A DNA stretch of 64,000 nucleotides from Rhizobium sp. CF080 (GCF_000282095.2 NZ_AKKC02000008.1:62001-126000), one strand, 5' to 3'. Positions 45,928-55,586 are shown, counted from the first letter of the stretch. The notes: generated by a model from the letters alone, not told the origin. A program made the numbers and translations.

Positions 45928-46991
45928 CAGCGATTGCCAAGATGGCGAAGCGCCGAGCTCACGAACCGCTGGGCCTTTTCCAATGTCCAAGCCTGGCCGC
46001 TACCGAAAAGCGGCTTAACGCCGTTAATTTCGAGAAGCAGGTACGAGGACAGGAAGCCTCCCTGCGACAGGATTTCGGAAATACGGCCGAGGATACGTTT
46101 TAGGCGGTCATAGCGATCTTCGTTGTAGACGAAGTGATGGTCCTCGACGAGATAGATGAGGCATTCTATCAGAAACGACGGCACGCGTTCCTCAAGAACG
46201 CCGTACTCCTCCATGTCAGTCTGGAGCCGTTTTACGATCCTGACCATTCGCTTGAACTGGTGGCCTGTTGTGGTGCGTTTCAGCCGACCGTTCGCGATGT
46301 GCTGCTCCGGGTAGTTCATTGTCCAGTTGCCGTCTGTGGAGAGAATGGCGACGCCGTGAACGGTGTTGAAAGGTACGAAGCCAGCACCGGCGCGGATGTG
46401 GTGGAGCGTGAAACAAGGGACTACATCCACTTCGCCGCGGCTCCCAGCGACCCCGTCCACGCGGATCGCTTTCTTGCCAGTGTCGTCCACGGCACCTTTA
46501 CCGAAGTGGGCTTTGAGATCGCGCGATATCTCGTTACGCATATCTTGGGCGAGATCGGCGAACGGCCTTCCCGAGTCGAAGTAGGTGCCAGCCTGATAAG
46601 CCGCTTGGAAATTGACATTGGAGTCGCACTCGATCCGAAGCGACGGGTGCTGTACGCGCAGGTCGATATCAGCCTCGTTCCTGACGTTCGTGCGGTTGGT
46701 GAAGCTGCCCTGCGGGCCGAGCATCACGCCCTCGTTCGCAAGCCACTTGTTTTCCCGAAGTGCGCTGTGGACCATGTCACGCGCCCGTTCAATCGCTTTC
46801 GTCTCAGTGGTGCTCTCGGCGGTCTCCCAGTGGGAGAAGCGGTCATTCCACGAACTGCGGGTCCTGACGGAGTCTTGCTTTAACGCATCAAATATCGAGC
46901 TAAGTCCAAACGGGTCCGGCGGCGTCGGCTCCTGATTAAACAGTCCTGCCAACCCGGAGAACCCGGCATTCCGCTTCTCGAAATCCTTCAT
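45927..46991 (-). CDS. CBASS CD-NTase (cGAS/DncV-like nucleotidyltransferase)
   Basis: The 354-residue enzyme has the nucleotidyltransferase core: GPQGSFTNRTNVRNEADIDL (GS and Asp-x-Asp metal site) and the third Asp in GEVDVVPCF. On phage infection this enzyme class makes a cyclic di- or trinucleotide that activates the effector. Its only partner is the Cap15-like gene, so this is a minimal two-gene (type I) CBASS. The exact CD-NTase clade and product cannot be told by eye. A GGAGAA site precedes the ATG. Confidence 0.88.
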   Translation of the reverse strand: MKDFEKRNAGFSGLAGLFNQEPTPPDPFGLSSIFDALKQDSVRTRSSWNDRFSHWETAESTTETKAIERARDMVHSALRENKWLANEGVMLGPQGSFTNRTNVRNEADIDLRVQHPSLRIECDSNVNFQAAYQAGTYFDSGRPFADLAQDMRNEISRDLKAHFGKGAVDDTGKKAIRVDGVAGSRGEVDVVPCFTLHHIRAGAGFVPFNTVHGVAILSTDGNWTMNYPEQHIANGRLKRTTTGHQFKRMVRIVKRLQTDMEEYGVLEERVPSFLIECLIYLVEDHHFVYNEDRYDRLKRILGRISEILSQGGFLSSYLLLEINGVKPLFGSGQAWTLEKAQRFVSSALRHLGNR

Positions 46992-47130
46992 GCCTGATTC
47001 TCCACTACAATTTGAAGAAAAATGTAGTAACCGCAGTGCGTGTAAGCAATAGACATCAGGTCTTTGCGCAACCCTTATTTCGCAGGCTGGGATTTCGAGA
47101 AAATCGAGAAATTCAACTGTTTTTACTTTA

Positions 47131-47184
47131 GGGACAGACCTATTGAAGCGTCAGGGACACAACAGCGCTCGTAGGGACAAACCT
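47131..47184 (-). repeat. Right-end transposase-binding boxes (3 copies)
   Basis: GGGACA (TGTCCC on the minus strand) occurs at 47131-47136, 47154-47159 and 47174-47179, all inverted relative to the left-end boxes. The outermost copy extends to GGGACAAACCT, which matches the left tip. The stretch 46992-47130 inside it holds the CBASS promoter region and no gene. Confidence 0.75.
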
Positions 47185-47241
47185 TTTGAGCGATTCCAAA
47201 ACGGATGGATCAGACGTCGGGGATTGCGCGATAAATGAGGG

Positions 47242-47318
47242 TGGTGATCCCAGATGGATTCGAACCATCGGCCTCAGGATTAGGAATCCTGCGCTCTATC
47301 CTGCTGAGCTATGGGACC
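47242..47318 (-). tRNA. tRNA-Arg (CCT anticodon)
   Basis: The 77-nt sequence has a 7-bp acceptor GGTCCCA/TGGGATC (one G-U), discriminator A and an encoded CCA. The anticodon loop TTCCTAA gives CCT (47282-47284), and the T loop is GTTCGAATC. The transposon's right tip is 62 bp past its 3' end. Confidence 0.96.
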
Positions 47319-47372
47319 ACATGAGGAATTCCATACAAAAGGCGAGGCGTTTAGCCAAGCCTTTTGTCTCCC

Positions 47373-48536
47373 TCATTCCGTCAATCGCTGTTCGGCCAGC
47401 CGCACCCAGTAGGAAATGCCGTAGGAAATCGCCTCGTCGTCGAAATCATAATGGGGGTTGTGGAGCGCGGCCGTATCGCCGTTGCCGATGAAGATGAAGG
47501 CGCCGGGGCGGCGTTTCAGCATGAAGGCGAAGTCTTCGCCGGCCATGGTCGGCTCGACATTGGTGTCGACGTTCGACGCACCGACCACCTCTGCCGCGAC
47601 GCCGATCGCGTGGTCGGTTTCGAGGTCATGGTTGAAGGTGACAGGGCACTGGCGGTAATAATCGATCTCGGCCTCGGCCCCATGGGCGATGACCATGCCC
47701 TCGACGATCTGGCGGATACGGTTTTCCGCAAGATCGCGGGTCTCTTCGCTCAGCGTCCGGACCGTGCCCCACAGCGTCGCCTGGTCGGGGATGATGTTAT
47801 ACGCCGTGCCGGCGTCGAAGCGGGTCACGGAAATGACGATCGAGTGGACCGGGTCGGCGTTGCGGGCGGCGATCGCCTGCAGGCTGCCGACCAGCTGCGA
47901 GCCGATGAAGATCGGGTCGATGGTCTTGTGCGGCTGGGCCGCATGGCCGCCGCGGCCCTTGATGGTGATGGTGAACCGATCGGGCGCCGCCATGATTCCG
48001 CCCTTGCGGATGGCGAATTGACCGAGCGGAATGCCCGGCATGTTGTGCATGCCGTAGACCTCATCGATGCCGAAACGCTCCATCATGCCGTCGTCGACCA
48101 TGGCGAGCGCACCGGCGCCACCCTCTTCGGCGGGCTGGAAGATCAGGGCGACCGTGCCGTTGAAATTGCGGGTTTCCGCGAGGTATTTCGCCGCACCCAG
48201 GAGCATGGACGTGTGGCCGTCATGGCCGCAGGCGTGCATCTTGCCGGGGACCTTCGACGCCCAGGGCTTGCCGGTGATTTCGGTGAGCGGCAGGGCGTCC
48301 ATGTCGGCGCGGAGGCCGATCGTGCGGCCTCCCGGACCTTTTCCACGGATGATGCCGACGACGCCGGTGCGGCCGATGCCGGGCACGACTTCGTCGACGC
48401 CGAATTCCTTCAGCTTCTGTTCCACGAAGGAGGCGGTGTTCTCGACCTCGTAAAGAATCTCAGGATTTTCATGAAGATATCGTCGCCACTCGCTGACTTC
48501 GGCCTGAAGTTCGGCGGCCCGGTTCAAAATCGGCAT
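47373..48536 (-). CDS. M20-family amidohydrolase (hippurate hydrolase/aminoacylase type)
   Basis: The 387-residue metallopeptidase-family enzyme has metal-binding motifs MHACGHDGHTSMLLGAA, FQPAEEGGAGA and a late GEDFAFML, as in HipO/AmaA-type N-acyl-amino-acid hydrolases. The dimerisation insert (KGRGGHAAQPH) is present. The substrate is an N-acylated amino acid or related amide, not defined further. An ACAAAAGGC/GCCTTTTGT inverted repeat (47335-47343, 47359-47367) follows the stop. Confidence 0.92.
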   Translation of the reverse strand: MPILNRAAELQAEVSEWRRYLHENPEILYEVENTASFVEQKLKEFGVDEVVPGIGRTGVVGIIRGKGPGGRTIGLRADMDALPLTEITGKPWASKVPGKMHACGHDGHTSMLLGAAKYLAETRNFNGTVALIFQPAEEGGAGALAMVDDGMMERFGIDEVYGMHNMPGIPLGQFAIRKGGIMAAPDRFTITIKGRGGHAAQPHKTIDPIFIGSQLVGSLQAIAARNADPVHSIVISVTRFDAGTAYNIIPDQATLWGTVRTLSEETRDLAENRIRQIVEGMVIAHGAEAEIDYYRQCPVTFNHDLETDHAIGVAAEVVGASNVDTNVEPTMAGEDFAFMLKRRPGAFIFIGNGDTAALHNPHYDFDDEAISYGISYWVRLAEQRLTE

Positions 48537-48693
48537 ACTGTTCCCTGTTGCTGGCTGGTCACGCGGTTATGACAAGTCCTCCCGGCCGGAGTGTGCCTGT
48601 CATGATTGACGTAATCAATCTTCTTTGCCATTGCTTGGCCATATAGGCCGCATATGCGCCACACTCGTTAAGCCGTTCGAACGAGGAACTACA

Positions 48694-49812
48694 TTGCAGA
48701 CTTTTCGCCTCCGATCCGCCTCTGCCACCCGGCTGATCTGCGCCCTCTCGGCGCTTGCCCTTGTCGCTTCCGCCGGAAACGTCGCCGCCAATCCGAAGAT
48801 CGTCGTCGACGCGAAGACCGGCAGGGTGATCGCCCATGAGGATGCGTTCCTCAAATGGTATCCGGCCTCACTCACCAAGCTGATGACCGCCTACGTGACC
48901 TTCAAGGCGATGAAGGCTGGCAAGCTCTCGCTCGAGACGCCTGTCGTGATGAGTAAGAGGGCGACCGACCAGCCGGCGAGCAAGATGTATTTCACGCCCG
49001 GCACGACGATGACGCTGGACAACGCGCTGAAGATGATGCTCGTCAAGTCGGCCAACGACATGGCGGTTGCGGTGGCCGAGGCCGTCGGGGGCACGCAGGA
49101 ACAGTTCGTGGCGATGATGAATGCCCAGGCCAAGACGCTCGGCATGAGTTCGACCCAATATATCAATCCGCATGGCCTGCCGGGCCCGGGCCAGTTCTCG
49201 ACTGCCCGGGATCTCGCGCTGCTGGCGCTGAGGCTCAAGCAGGATTTCCCGGAATACCAGGGCTATTTCTCGCTTGAAGGCATCGATACCGGCGCCAAGC
49301 AATATCCCAATTTCAACACGCTGATAGGCCGGTTCGACGGCGCCGACGGCATGAAGACCGGCTTCATCTGCGCCTCCGGGTTCAACCAGATCGGTTCCGC
49401 GACGCGGGACGGCCGTTCGGTGATTTCCGTGGTGCTCGGCTCGGACAGCCTGGCCGGCCGCGCCGACGATACCGCCAACCTCCTGCAGCAGGGGCTGACC
49501 TCGACGACGCCGGAAGGCGTGGCGCTCTCGGCGCTCCCACCCTATGGCGATACGGCTCCGGTCAAAGACGTCAGCGCCGAGATCTGCAATCCGAAGGCCG
49601 CCAAGGTGCGCAGCGAAACGCGTGACGATGCGGGCCGCACCATTCAGCATTCGCCCTATCTCCATGAAATGGCCCGGCCGCCGGTCTATACATTCCTGGC
49701 CCTGCTTTCCGGCGGTGAGGCTCCGCCGCCGCCGCCCAAGGGCGCCAAGAAAGCAGCGGTTGCCGCCAATGCCACCAACGTGCCGATCCCGCAGCCGCGC
49801 CCGACATTCTGA
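48694..49812 (+). CDS. D-alanyl-D-alanine carboxypeptidase (penicillin-binding protein, S11)
   Basis: The enzyme trims the terminal D-Ala of peptidoglycan stem peptides in the periplasm. The three serine-hydrolase motifs are present: SLTK (in YPASLTKLM), SAN (in VKSANDM) and KTG (in MKTGFICASG). A signal peptide runs to AGNVAAN. The likely start is the TTG at 48694, with GAGGA 7 nt upstream, giving 372 residues; an upstream start at 48625 spoils the signal peptide. The C-terminus is Pro/Ala-rich. Confidence 0.92.
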   Translation: MQTFRLRSASATRLICALSALALVASAGNVAANPKIVVDAKTGRVIAHEDAFLKWYPASLTKLMTAYVTFKAMKAGKLSLETPVVMSKRATDQPASKMYFTPGTTMTLDNALKMMLVKSANDMAVAVAEAVGGTQEQFVAMMNAQAKTLGMSSTQYINPHGLPGPGQFSTARDLALLALRLKQDFPEYQGYFSLEGIDTGAKQYPNFNTLIGRFDGADGMKTGFICASGFNQIGSATRDGRSVISVVLGSDSLAGRADDTANLLQQGLTSTTPEGVALSALPPYGDTAPVKDVSAEICNPKAAKVRSETRDDAGRTIQHSPYLHEMARPPVYTFLALLSGGEAPPPPPKGAKKAAVAANATNVPIPQPRPTF

Positions 49813-49825
49813 ACGAGAATAAATC

Positions 49826-50980
49826 ATGTCTTCTGCCCCGAGCCGGATTCCGGTCTCCATCCTCACCGGCTTTCTCGGTGCAGGAAAATCGACGCTGCTG
49901 AACCGCATCCTGAAGGATCCGGGTACCAGCGATACGGCCGTGATCATCAACGAGTTCGGCGAGGTCGGGATCGACAATTTCCTGGTCGAGGCTTCGGGCG
50001 ATGCGCTTCTGGAGATCGCTAATGGCTGCCTCTGCTGCACCGTTCGCGGCGAGCTGGTGGATTCGCTCGCCTCGATCATGGATGGCATCCAGACCGGCCG
50101 CCTGAGGCCGATCCGTCGCATTGTCATCGAAACCACGGGCCTTGCCGATCCTGCTCCGGTCATGCAGTCGGTGATGGGCAATCCGGTCATCGCCCAGAAT
50201 TTCGAACTCGACGGCGTCATCACCGTGGTCGATGCGGTGAACGGCGTTTCGACGCTCGACCGTCATCAGGAGGCCGTGAAGCAGGTGGCGGTGGCCGACC
50301 GGCTGATCATCTCGAAGCTTTCGATGGCGGATGCGTCGCAGCTGGCGGCGCTTAAAGGCCGGCTCGCGGCGCTCAATCCCCGGGCTGCGATCGTCGATGG
50401 CGATAGCGACGAGGCCGGCACGGCGGCCATTCTGGTGAACGGCCTCTACGACCCGGCGACCAAGATCGCCGATGTGGACCGCTGGCTGCACGATGAGCTG
50501 GCCAACGATGCCGAAGAGCATGACCACCACGATCATGGTCACGACCACCACGATGATCATCACCATGGCCATGAGCACTCTCATCATGACGTGAACCGCC
50601 ATGGCGACGACATCCGCTCCTTCTCGATCATCCAAGACAGGCCGATCGATCCGATGGCGATCGAGATGTTCATCGACCTGCTGCGCTCGGCCCACGGCGA
50701 GAAGCTGCTCAGGATGAAGGCGATCGTGGCGCTCTCCGACAACCCGGATCGGCCGCTGGTGCTGCATGGGGTGCAGAGCGTCTTCCACCCGCCGCAGCGC
50801 CTGCCGAAATGGCCAAGCGGCTCCGACCGGCGCACGCGCATGGTGCTGATCACTCAAGGGTTGGAAGAAGCTTTCGTCTCGGATCTTTTTGCAGCATTCA
50901 CCGGCCAGCCGCGTGTCGACCGGCCGGATCGCGCGGCGCTGGAAGACAATCCGCTCGCCGTTCCCGGCCTGCGGATGTAG
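49826..50980 (+). CDS. COG0523 (CobW/YjiA/ZNG-like) GTPase, metal chaperone
   Basis: The 384-residue G3E GTPase has Walker A GFLGAGKST, the metal-binding GCLCC motif and a Walker B/ETTGLADP segment. A His-rich linker follows (about 22 His between residues 230 and 262), then the C-terminal CobW domain. COG0523 proteins deliver zinc, cobalt or iron to target enzymes. No Zur box was recognised, and the link to cobST, 8 kb away, is only suggestive. Confidence 0.88.
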   Translation: MSSAPSRIPVSILTGFLGAGKSTLLNRILKDPGTSDTAVIINEFGEVGIDNFLVEASGDALLEIANGCLCCTVRGELVDSLASIMDGIQTGRLRPIRRIVIETTGLADPAPVMQSVMGNPVIAQNFELDGVITVVDAVNGVSTLDRHQEAVKQVAVADRLIISKLSMADASQLAALKGRLAALNPRAAIVDGDSDEAGTAAILVNGLYDPATKIADVDRWLHDELANDAEEHDHHDHGHDHHDDHHHGHEHSHHDVNRHGDDIRSFSIIQDRPIDPMAIEMFIDLLRSAHGEKLLRMKAIVALSDNPDRPLVLHGVQSVFHPPQRLPKWPSGSDRRTRMVLITQGLEEAFVSDLFAAFTGQPRVDRPDRAALEDNPLAVPGLRM

Positions 50981-50986
50981 GTCCGC

Positions 50987-51220
50987 TCAACCCTTGCGGA
51001 TCAGAAACCGGTGTCCTGTCTCGGTCTTTTCCGAGCGCACCAGTTCGTGGCCTTCCTGATTGCAGAAATGCGGGATGTCGATGCCGGCCAGGGGATCGGT
51101 GGTTTCGATCGCAAGCTCCGTGCCGCTTTGCATGGCTTTCAGCCGGCGGCGCGTCTTCAGCACGGGCAGGGGACACTTCAGGCCTCTCAAGTCGTAGAGG
51201 CCATCGGTGGTCGGGGTCAT
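50987..51220 (-). CDS. tusA: TusA-family sulfurtransferase
   Basis: The 77-residue product has the TusA core with the active-site Cys in LRGLKCPLPVLKTRR (CPxP). TusA-like proteins carry persulfide sulfur for tRNA thiolation or cofactor synthesis. Its start overlaps the stop of the L,D-transpeptidase gene by 4 bp (ATGA). Confidence 0.88.
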   Translation of the reverse strand: MTPTTDGLYDLRGLKCPLPVLKTRRRLKAMQSGTELAIETTDPLAGIDIPHFCNQEGHELVRSEKTETGHRFLIRKG

Positions 51221-52518
51221 TCCTGGCTCCAGAACTTCCAGAACGGCTTCTTCTTTTCTTCGCTGATCGGCGGTGCCGCATAGGCGAGCGGGTTCTGGGC
51301 GGGGATCGGAACCGTGGTGGTCGTGCCCTGGGCGGTGGCGATGGTCGGGACCGTACCGGTGCTCTGTGCGACGGGAGCGGCCGTTGCTGCAGCCGGCAGG
51401 CGGTCCTGCTTCATGCGGTCGGCGGCGGAGCCGGCACGAAACGTGACGGGGCCTGCGGAGGCGAGCACGGTATTGGCCGGCTTGTTCTGGGAGGCCATCC
51501 GCTTTTCCATCATCTCCTGGAATTCCGACTGGCTCAGCAGCTTGCCGGCTTCGAGCGAGGTTCCCGTCGGGGCATAGGCGATATCGCGGCCCTTGCGCTT
51601 GTCGGCGACCACGGCCTTGCGCTCGGCTTCTGTCGGCTCATACCAGACCTTGCCGTCGAACTTCTCCAGGGCCTTCTCGTAGGCGACCTGATAGGTCTTT
51701 TCGTAGGAGGTCAGCGCGGAGACGAGCGCGGGAGGCGTCGACATGGGGGGGCAGGCACTGGCGGGAGCAAACGTGCCATTGCCGGAGAGCTGCTGGTTGA
51801 AAACGTATTTCTTCTCGCAGACATTGACTTCCGGCGGACGCTTGGTGACTTCGAAATTGTCGTAGCCGACCTTGATCATCTTCCAGAAGTCGAAGTTCTG
51901 GCTGTCGCGGTGGCGCACCATGTTCTCCGCGGTCATGCGGAAGGGGAGAGCCTGGAGCTGCACGGAGGTCTGGCCGCCCTTGAAGGCGTCGCGCGCAAAA
52001 GCGTAGATTTCCAGAACCTGTTCGTCGGTCATCGAATAGCAGCCGGACGACGAGCAGGCGCCATGGATCATCAGGTTCGAACCGTTGCGGCCGTTTGCGG
52101 CGTCGTAACGGTTCGGGAAGCCGGTATTGATGGCGAGATAATATTTGGAATTCGGGTTCAGGTGCGCCGGCGTCAGGCTGTAGAAACCTTCCGGAGCCTG
52201 GCGGTCGCCTTCCTTGACCTTGGGGCCGAGCTTGCCCGACCAAGCGCAGATGTCGTAGCTCTTGATCACCTCGAAGCGGTTGTCGGCCCTTGCCTTCCAG
52301 ATCTCCAGCTTGCCCTCTTCCTTGAGGATGCGGATCATGATCGGCGAATTGCGCGGCATGTTCTTCTTCTGCATCTCGGCGAGAATGCTCGAAGGCAGGG
52401 GCTGTTCGACCTTGTTCTTGACGCTCTTCAGATCGATGCTTGCGGAATCGAGCGTATCGTTGCAGCCCGTCAGGGCGGTAGCCACGAGGAGAGCGAGAGC
52501 AATGTGTTTCAGGCGCAT
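51217..52518 (-). CDS. Murein L,D-transpeptidase family lipoprotein (YafK-like)
   Basis: The 433-residue product has a lipoprotein signal (LALLVATALTGC) and an L,D-transpeptidase (YkuD) domain with the catalytic signature MIHGACSSSGCYSMT, the His/Cys pair being intact. The C-terminal half is long, charged and then Pro/Ala/Thr-rich, ending KPFWKFWSQE. The enzyme would cross-link peptidoglycan or attach proteins to it. The ATG at 52518 (MRLKHIALA) is preferred over 52533. The downstream tusA-like gene overlaps. Confidence 0.87.
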   Translation of the reverse strand: MRLKHIALALLVATALTGCNDTLDSASIDLKSVKNKVEQPLPSSILAEMQKKNMPRNSPIMIRILKEEGKLEIWKARADNRFEVIKSYDICAWSGKLGPKVKEGDRQAPEGFYSLTPAHLNPNSKYYLAINTGFPNRYDAANGRNGSNLMIHGACSSSGCYSMTDEQVLEIYAFARDAFKGGQTSVQLQALPFRMTAENMVRHRDSQNFDFWKMIKVGYDNFEVTKRPPEVNVCEKKYVFNQQLSGNGTFAPASACPPMSTPPALVSALTSYEKTYQVAYEKALEKFDGKVWYEPTEAERKAVVADKRKGRDIAYAPTGTSLEAGKLLSQSEFQEMMEKRMASQNKPANTVLASAGPVTFRAGSAADRMKQDRLPAAATAAPVAQSTGTVPTIATAQGTTTTVPIPAQNPLAYAAPPISEEKKKPFWKFWSQE

Positions 52519-52698
52519 CGGTACGGACCACATAGACTTGGAACGACGAACGAGTTCGGTACAGGACTACGATAATGAAGCGGTAATCTTTAGATATTCT
52601 TAACCGCTTGCGCCGGCCTGTCCACTAAAACCGCCCGCCCTCCAATGTTATCAGCAATATGGCCAAATTTGGCTGATTGGGTGGCAGAGGTCTGTCGA

Positions 52699-53652
52699 CT
52701 AGAGATTGCGGCCGATATCGAGGAATTTTTGCCGGCGCGCAGCCCGCACTTCGTCGCCCGAAAGCCTGCCGAGATCTTCCAGCGCCGAAGCGATGACCTT
52801 GCCCGTCGCGGCGATGACGGCCTCGGGCTCGCGATGCGCGCCGCCGACCGGCTCCGGAATGATGTCGTCGATGATGCCGAGGCCCTTCAGGTCTTCGGCG
52901 GTGATCTTCATGTTGGTCGCAGCTTCGCGGGCACGGGTCGAATCGCGCCAGAGGATCGATGCCGCGCCTTCCGGCGAGATGACCGAATAGATCGAATGTT
53001 CGAGCATGTAGACGCGGTTGCCGGTGGCGATCGCGATCGCGCCGCCGGAGCCGCCTTCGCCGATCACGACGGAAACCATCGGAACCTTCAGGCCCAGGCA
53101 CATTTCCGTCGAGCGGGCGATGGCTTCCGCCTGGCCGCGTTCCTCGGCGCCGACGCCCGGATAGGCGCCCGCGGTGTCGATGAGGGTGATCACCGGCAGG
53201 TGGAAACGATCGGCCATTTCCATGATGCGGATCGCCTTGCGATAACCTTCCGGACGCGGGCTGCCGAAATTGTGCTTCAGGCGCGTCTTGGTGTCATGGC
53301 CCTTCTCCTGGCCGATGACGGCAACGGCCATGCCGTTGAAACGGGCAAGGCCGGCCTGGATGGCGGCGTCCTCGCCGAAATTGCGGTCGCCGGCGAGCGG
53401 CGTGAAATCGGTGAAGAGATGGGCGGAGTAATCTAGGAAGTGCGGTCGCTGCGGATGGCGCGCGACCTGTGTCTTTTCCCAGGCGCCGAGCTTGGAATAG
53501 ATTTCCCGGGTGGCTTCCCTGACCCGGGTCTCCAGCCTGCCGATTTCCTCGGACGTATCGATGCTTTCGTCTTCCGAGGCGAGCTTTTTCAGCTCGTGAA
53601 TCTTGCCCTCGAGGTCCGAGATTGGCTTTTCGAAATCGAGATAGGTCTGCAT
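52699..53652 (-). CDS. accA: Acetyl-CoA carboxylase carboxyltransferase subunit alpha
   Basis: AccA with AccD transfers the carboxyl group from biotin to acetyl-CoA to make malonyl-CoA for fatty acid synthesis. The 317-residue product has the full family length and motifs: [16 protein letters not shown] segment (here [15 protein letters not shown]), [31 protein letters not shown] and [15 protein letters not shown]. Confidence 0.97.
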   Translation of the reverse strand: MQTYLDFEKPISDLEGKIHELKKLASEDESIDTSEEIGRLETRVREATREIYSKLGAWEKTQVARHPQRPHFLDYSAHLFTDFTPLAGDRNFGEDAAIQAGLARFNGMAVAVIGQEKGHDTKTRLKHNFGSPRPEGYRKAIRIMEMADRFHLPVITLIDTAGAYPGVGAEERGQAEAIARSTEMCLGLKVPMVSVVIGEGGSGGAIAIATGNRVYMLEHSIYSVISPEGAASILWRDSTRAREAATNMKITAEDLKGLGIIDDIIPEPVGGAHREPEAVIAATGKVIASALEDLGRLSGDEVRAARRQKFLDIGRNL

Positions 53653-53715
53653 GAGAGCCGGTTTCCGGTTGTTTTATCTCGGGAACACGGAGTTCCCATT
53701 TTCTGTTTGGGGCCT

Positions 53716-54660
53716 CTAATCCCGGTTTTTGGCCTGTTTTGCAAGAGGGTGGTGTGTTTGAACCAGCTCTCGCAGCCGTTCTTCCAGGACATGCGTATAG
53801 ATTTGAGTGGTGGAAATGTCCGAATGGCCGAGCAGTTCCTGCACCACGCGAAGGTCCGCTCCGTTCTGCAGGAGGTGGCTTGCGAAGGCATGGCGCATCA
53901 CATGGGGAGAGATTGCGGCGGCTCTAAGTCCGGCGCGGGCGGCTAGCCCCTTGAGGTCGCGGGCAAAAACCTGCCTCGGCAGGTAACCCTCTTTGCCGGT
54001 CGACGGAAACAGCCATGGGCTGTCGCCGGTCTTTGCAAGCGCCAGCCGCCGGACCTCGCCATAGGATACGACAGCGGCGATTGCCGAACGGGAGAGTGGC
54101 ACCAGGCGTTCCTTGTTGCCCTTGCCGCGGATAACCAGGAAACGGCCCTCCTGGTCGAGGACCTTGACCGGCAGCGACACGAGCTCGCTGACGCGCATGC
54201 CGGTCGCATAGAGGAGCTCGAGCAGCGCCAGCATTCTGAGACGCGCGAGCTGATCCGGGCCGGGTTCGGCGGCCTCCTTGGCGGCCAGGTCCAGGAGCCG
54301 CGTCACTTCGTCTTCGCTCATGATCTTCGGCAGCGAGCGGGCTTTTTTCGGCGCGTCGAGGATTGCGGTCGGGTCGTCGCCACGCAGGCCCTCCGCATAG
54401 AGGAATTTGTAGAACTGCCGCATCGCCGACAGTTTTCTCGCCTGGGACGAAGCGGCAAACCCCTGTTTGCCGAGATGGGCGAGATAGGCGGAGAGCGTGG
54501 CGCTTTGCGCGGTCAGGGCCGAGGTGTTGCTGGCGACAAGGAAGGAATGCAGGTCTTCGAGGTCGCGCTCGTAGGAGGAGAGCGTATTGCCGGCTGCGCC
54601 CCGTTCGGCGCTCATCATTTCGAGAAAGGCTTCGATATGGGCTCGGGAAAGGTCGGCCAT
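53716..54660 (-). CDS. xerD: Site-specific tyrosine recombinase XerD
   Basis: XerD resolves chromosome dimers at dif with XerC. The 314-residue product has an N-terminal SAM-like domain and the catalytic set: Arg in ATGMRVSEL, Lys in [22 protein letters not shown], and the nucleophile Tyr in [13 protein letters not shown]. The ATG at 54660 (MADLSRAH) is the family start; a 117-residue upstream extension is rejected. A small membrane-protein gene lies 11 bp upstream. Confidence 0.94.
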   Translation of the reverse strand: MADLSRAHIEAFLEMMSAERGAAGNTLSSYERDLEDLHSFLVASNTSALTAQSATLSAYLAHLGKQGFAASSQARKLSAMRQFYKFLYAEGLRGDDPTAILDAPKKARSLPKIMSEDEVTRLLDLAAKEAAEPGPDQLARLRMLALLELLYATGMRVSELVSLPVKVLDQEGRFLVIRGKGNKERLVPLSRSAIAAVVSYGEVRRLALAKTGDSPWLFPSTGKEGYLPRQVFARDLKGLAARAGLRAAAISPHVMRHAFASHLLQNGADLRVVQELLGHSDISTTQIYTHVLEERLRELVQTHHPLAKQAKNRD

Positions 54661-54671
54661 GTCGCCTGTCG

Positions 54672-54830
54672 CTATTGTTGCGGCGGTGCCGGGTTCAACC
54701 GCTCGGAAGGAATGCGCACGGTCACGTCGCGCTCGCGCGGGTCTACCAGCATGACGAGAGCCACCATGCTTCCATAAACGATGCCTGCGATCGCCGCCAG
54801 CACGAAGAGGAAACGAAAAAGGGTGGGCAT
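54672..54830 (-). CDS. Small membrane protein (52 aa) upstream of xerD
   Basis: This short gene reads [20 protein letters not shown], continues with a hydrophobic stretch ([10 protein letters not shown]), and ends in a charged tail ([22 protein letters not shown] is residues 31-52). It has one or two membrane helices and ends 11 bp before xerD. A GGGAG-type site (CGGGAGTCGTGA on the minus strand) precedes the ATG. Codon use looks coding. No family is known to me. Confidence 0.7.
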   Translation of the reverse strand: MPTLFRFLFVLAAIAGIVYGSMVALVMLVDPRERDVTVRIPSERLNPAPPQQ

Positions 54831-54977
54831 TCACGACTCCCGGAGTTGCGCCGCAATATATCGATAAAGGTTTACATATCGGCAAGAACAAACAATCCCC
54901 CGCATTCTTTGAGGGTTGCGACGGCTTGACGCTGCCGACGCATTTGTCGATACCGTTTTCTCGAAACGGACCTGACA

Positions 54978-55586
54978 ATGATAGAAGTCGCAACCTCCGC
55001 CGCACCGGCACTCAGCGAAAAGGCGCGCGCCGTCCTCGGCAAGCGCAACCTGATCTTTGTCGGGCTGATGGGGGCGGGCAAATCGGCGATCGGCCGGCTG
55101 GTGGCGCAGACGCTTTCCATTCCCTTCATCGATACGGATGCGGAGATCGAGAAGGTTTCCCGCATGAGCATCAGCGAACTTTTCGCCGCTTACGGCGAGA
55201 CGGAGTTCCGGGCGCTGGAAACCCGCGTCATCGAGCGGCTGCTCAGGGGCGGCCCGCGCGTGGTTTCGACCGGCGGCGGCGCCTTCATCAACGAGAATAC
55301 CCGCCACCAGATCAAGATCGGCGGCATTTCCATCTGGCTGAAGGCGGATCTCGACGTCTTGTGGGAGCGGGTGAACAAACGCGATCACCGGCCGTTGCTG
55401 AAGACCGAGAATCCCAAGCAGACGCTCGAAAACCTGATGACCCAGCGTTATCCGATCTATGCCGAGGCTGACCTGACGGTGCAGTCCCAAAATGTCCGCA
55501 AGGACGTGATGGTCAACGAGGTACTTTCCGCGGTGGCCAGTCTGCCCGGCGAAGGTGAATGGCCCAGCGAAGGTGAAATGCAATGA
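54978..55586 (+). CDS. aroK: Shikimate kinase
   Basis: AroK phosphorylates shikimate in aromatic amino acid synthesis. The 202-residue product has Walker [13 protein letters not shown], substrate-binding DTDAEIE and [15 protein letters not shown] and the lid NKRDHRPLL. Its stop overlaps aroB by 4 bp (ATGA), so the two are translationally coupled. Confidence 0.95.
   Translation: MIEVATSAAPALSEKARAVLGKRNLIFVGLMGAGKSAIGRLVAQTLSIPFIDTDAEIEKVSRMSISELFAAYGETEFRALETRVIERLLRGGPRVVSTGGGAFINENTRHQIKIGGISIWLKADLDVLWERVNKRDHRPLLKTENPKQTLENLMTQRYPIYAEADLTVQSQNVRKDVMVNEVLSAVASLPGEGEWPSEGEMQ

Larger units (their letters stand above)
24510..47179. mobile_element. Tn7-like transposon carrying a defence island, inserted beside tRNA-Arg
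   Basis: The element is bounded by repeated TGTCCC boxes. The outermost left (AGGTTTGTCCC, 24505-24515) and right (GGGACAAACCT, 47174-47184) copies are perfect 11-bp inverted repeats; TGT...ACA polarity places the tips at 24510 and 47179 (~22.7 kb). It encodes TnsA, TnsB, TnsC and TniQ homologues, an FtsH-like protease, and cargo with CBASS, TerY-P and RloC-like systems. No clear 5-bp target duplication is visible (AGGTT left, AACCT right), so the exact tips are uncertain. Core genes flank both sides, and tRNA-Arg is 62 bp from the right end. Confidence 0.85.

Noticed and set aside
24510..47179. CRISPR-associated transposon (CAST)
   Set aside because: The Tn7-like proteins and a tRNA-side insertion invite the idea, but no cas gene, CRISPR repeat or guide array is visible.
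24505..47184. AGGTT / AACCT as a 5-bp target duplication
   Set aside because: They are reverse complements, not direct repeats, so they belong to the terminal inverted repeat rather than a duplication.
47186..47491. 101-codon frame across tRNA-Arg
   Set aside because: It reads through a clear tRNA gene.
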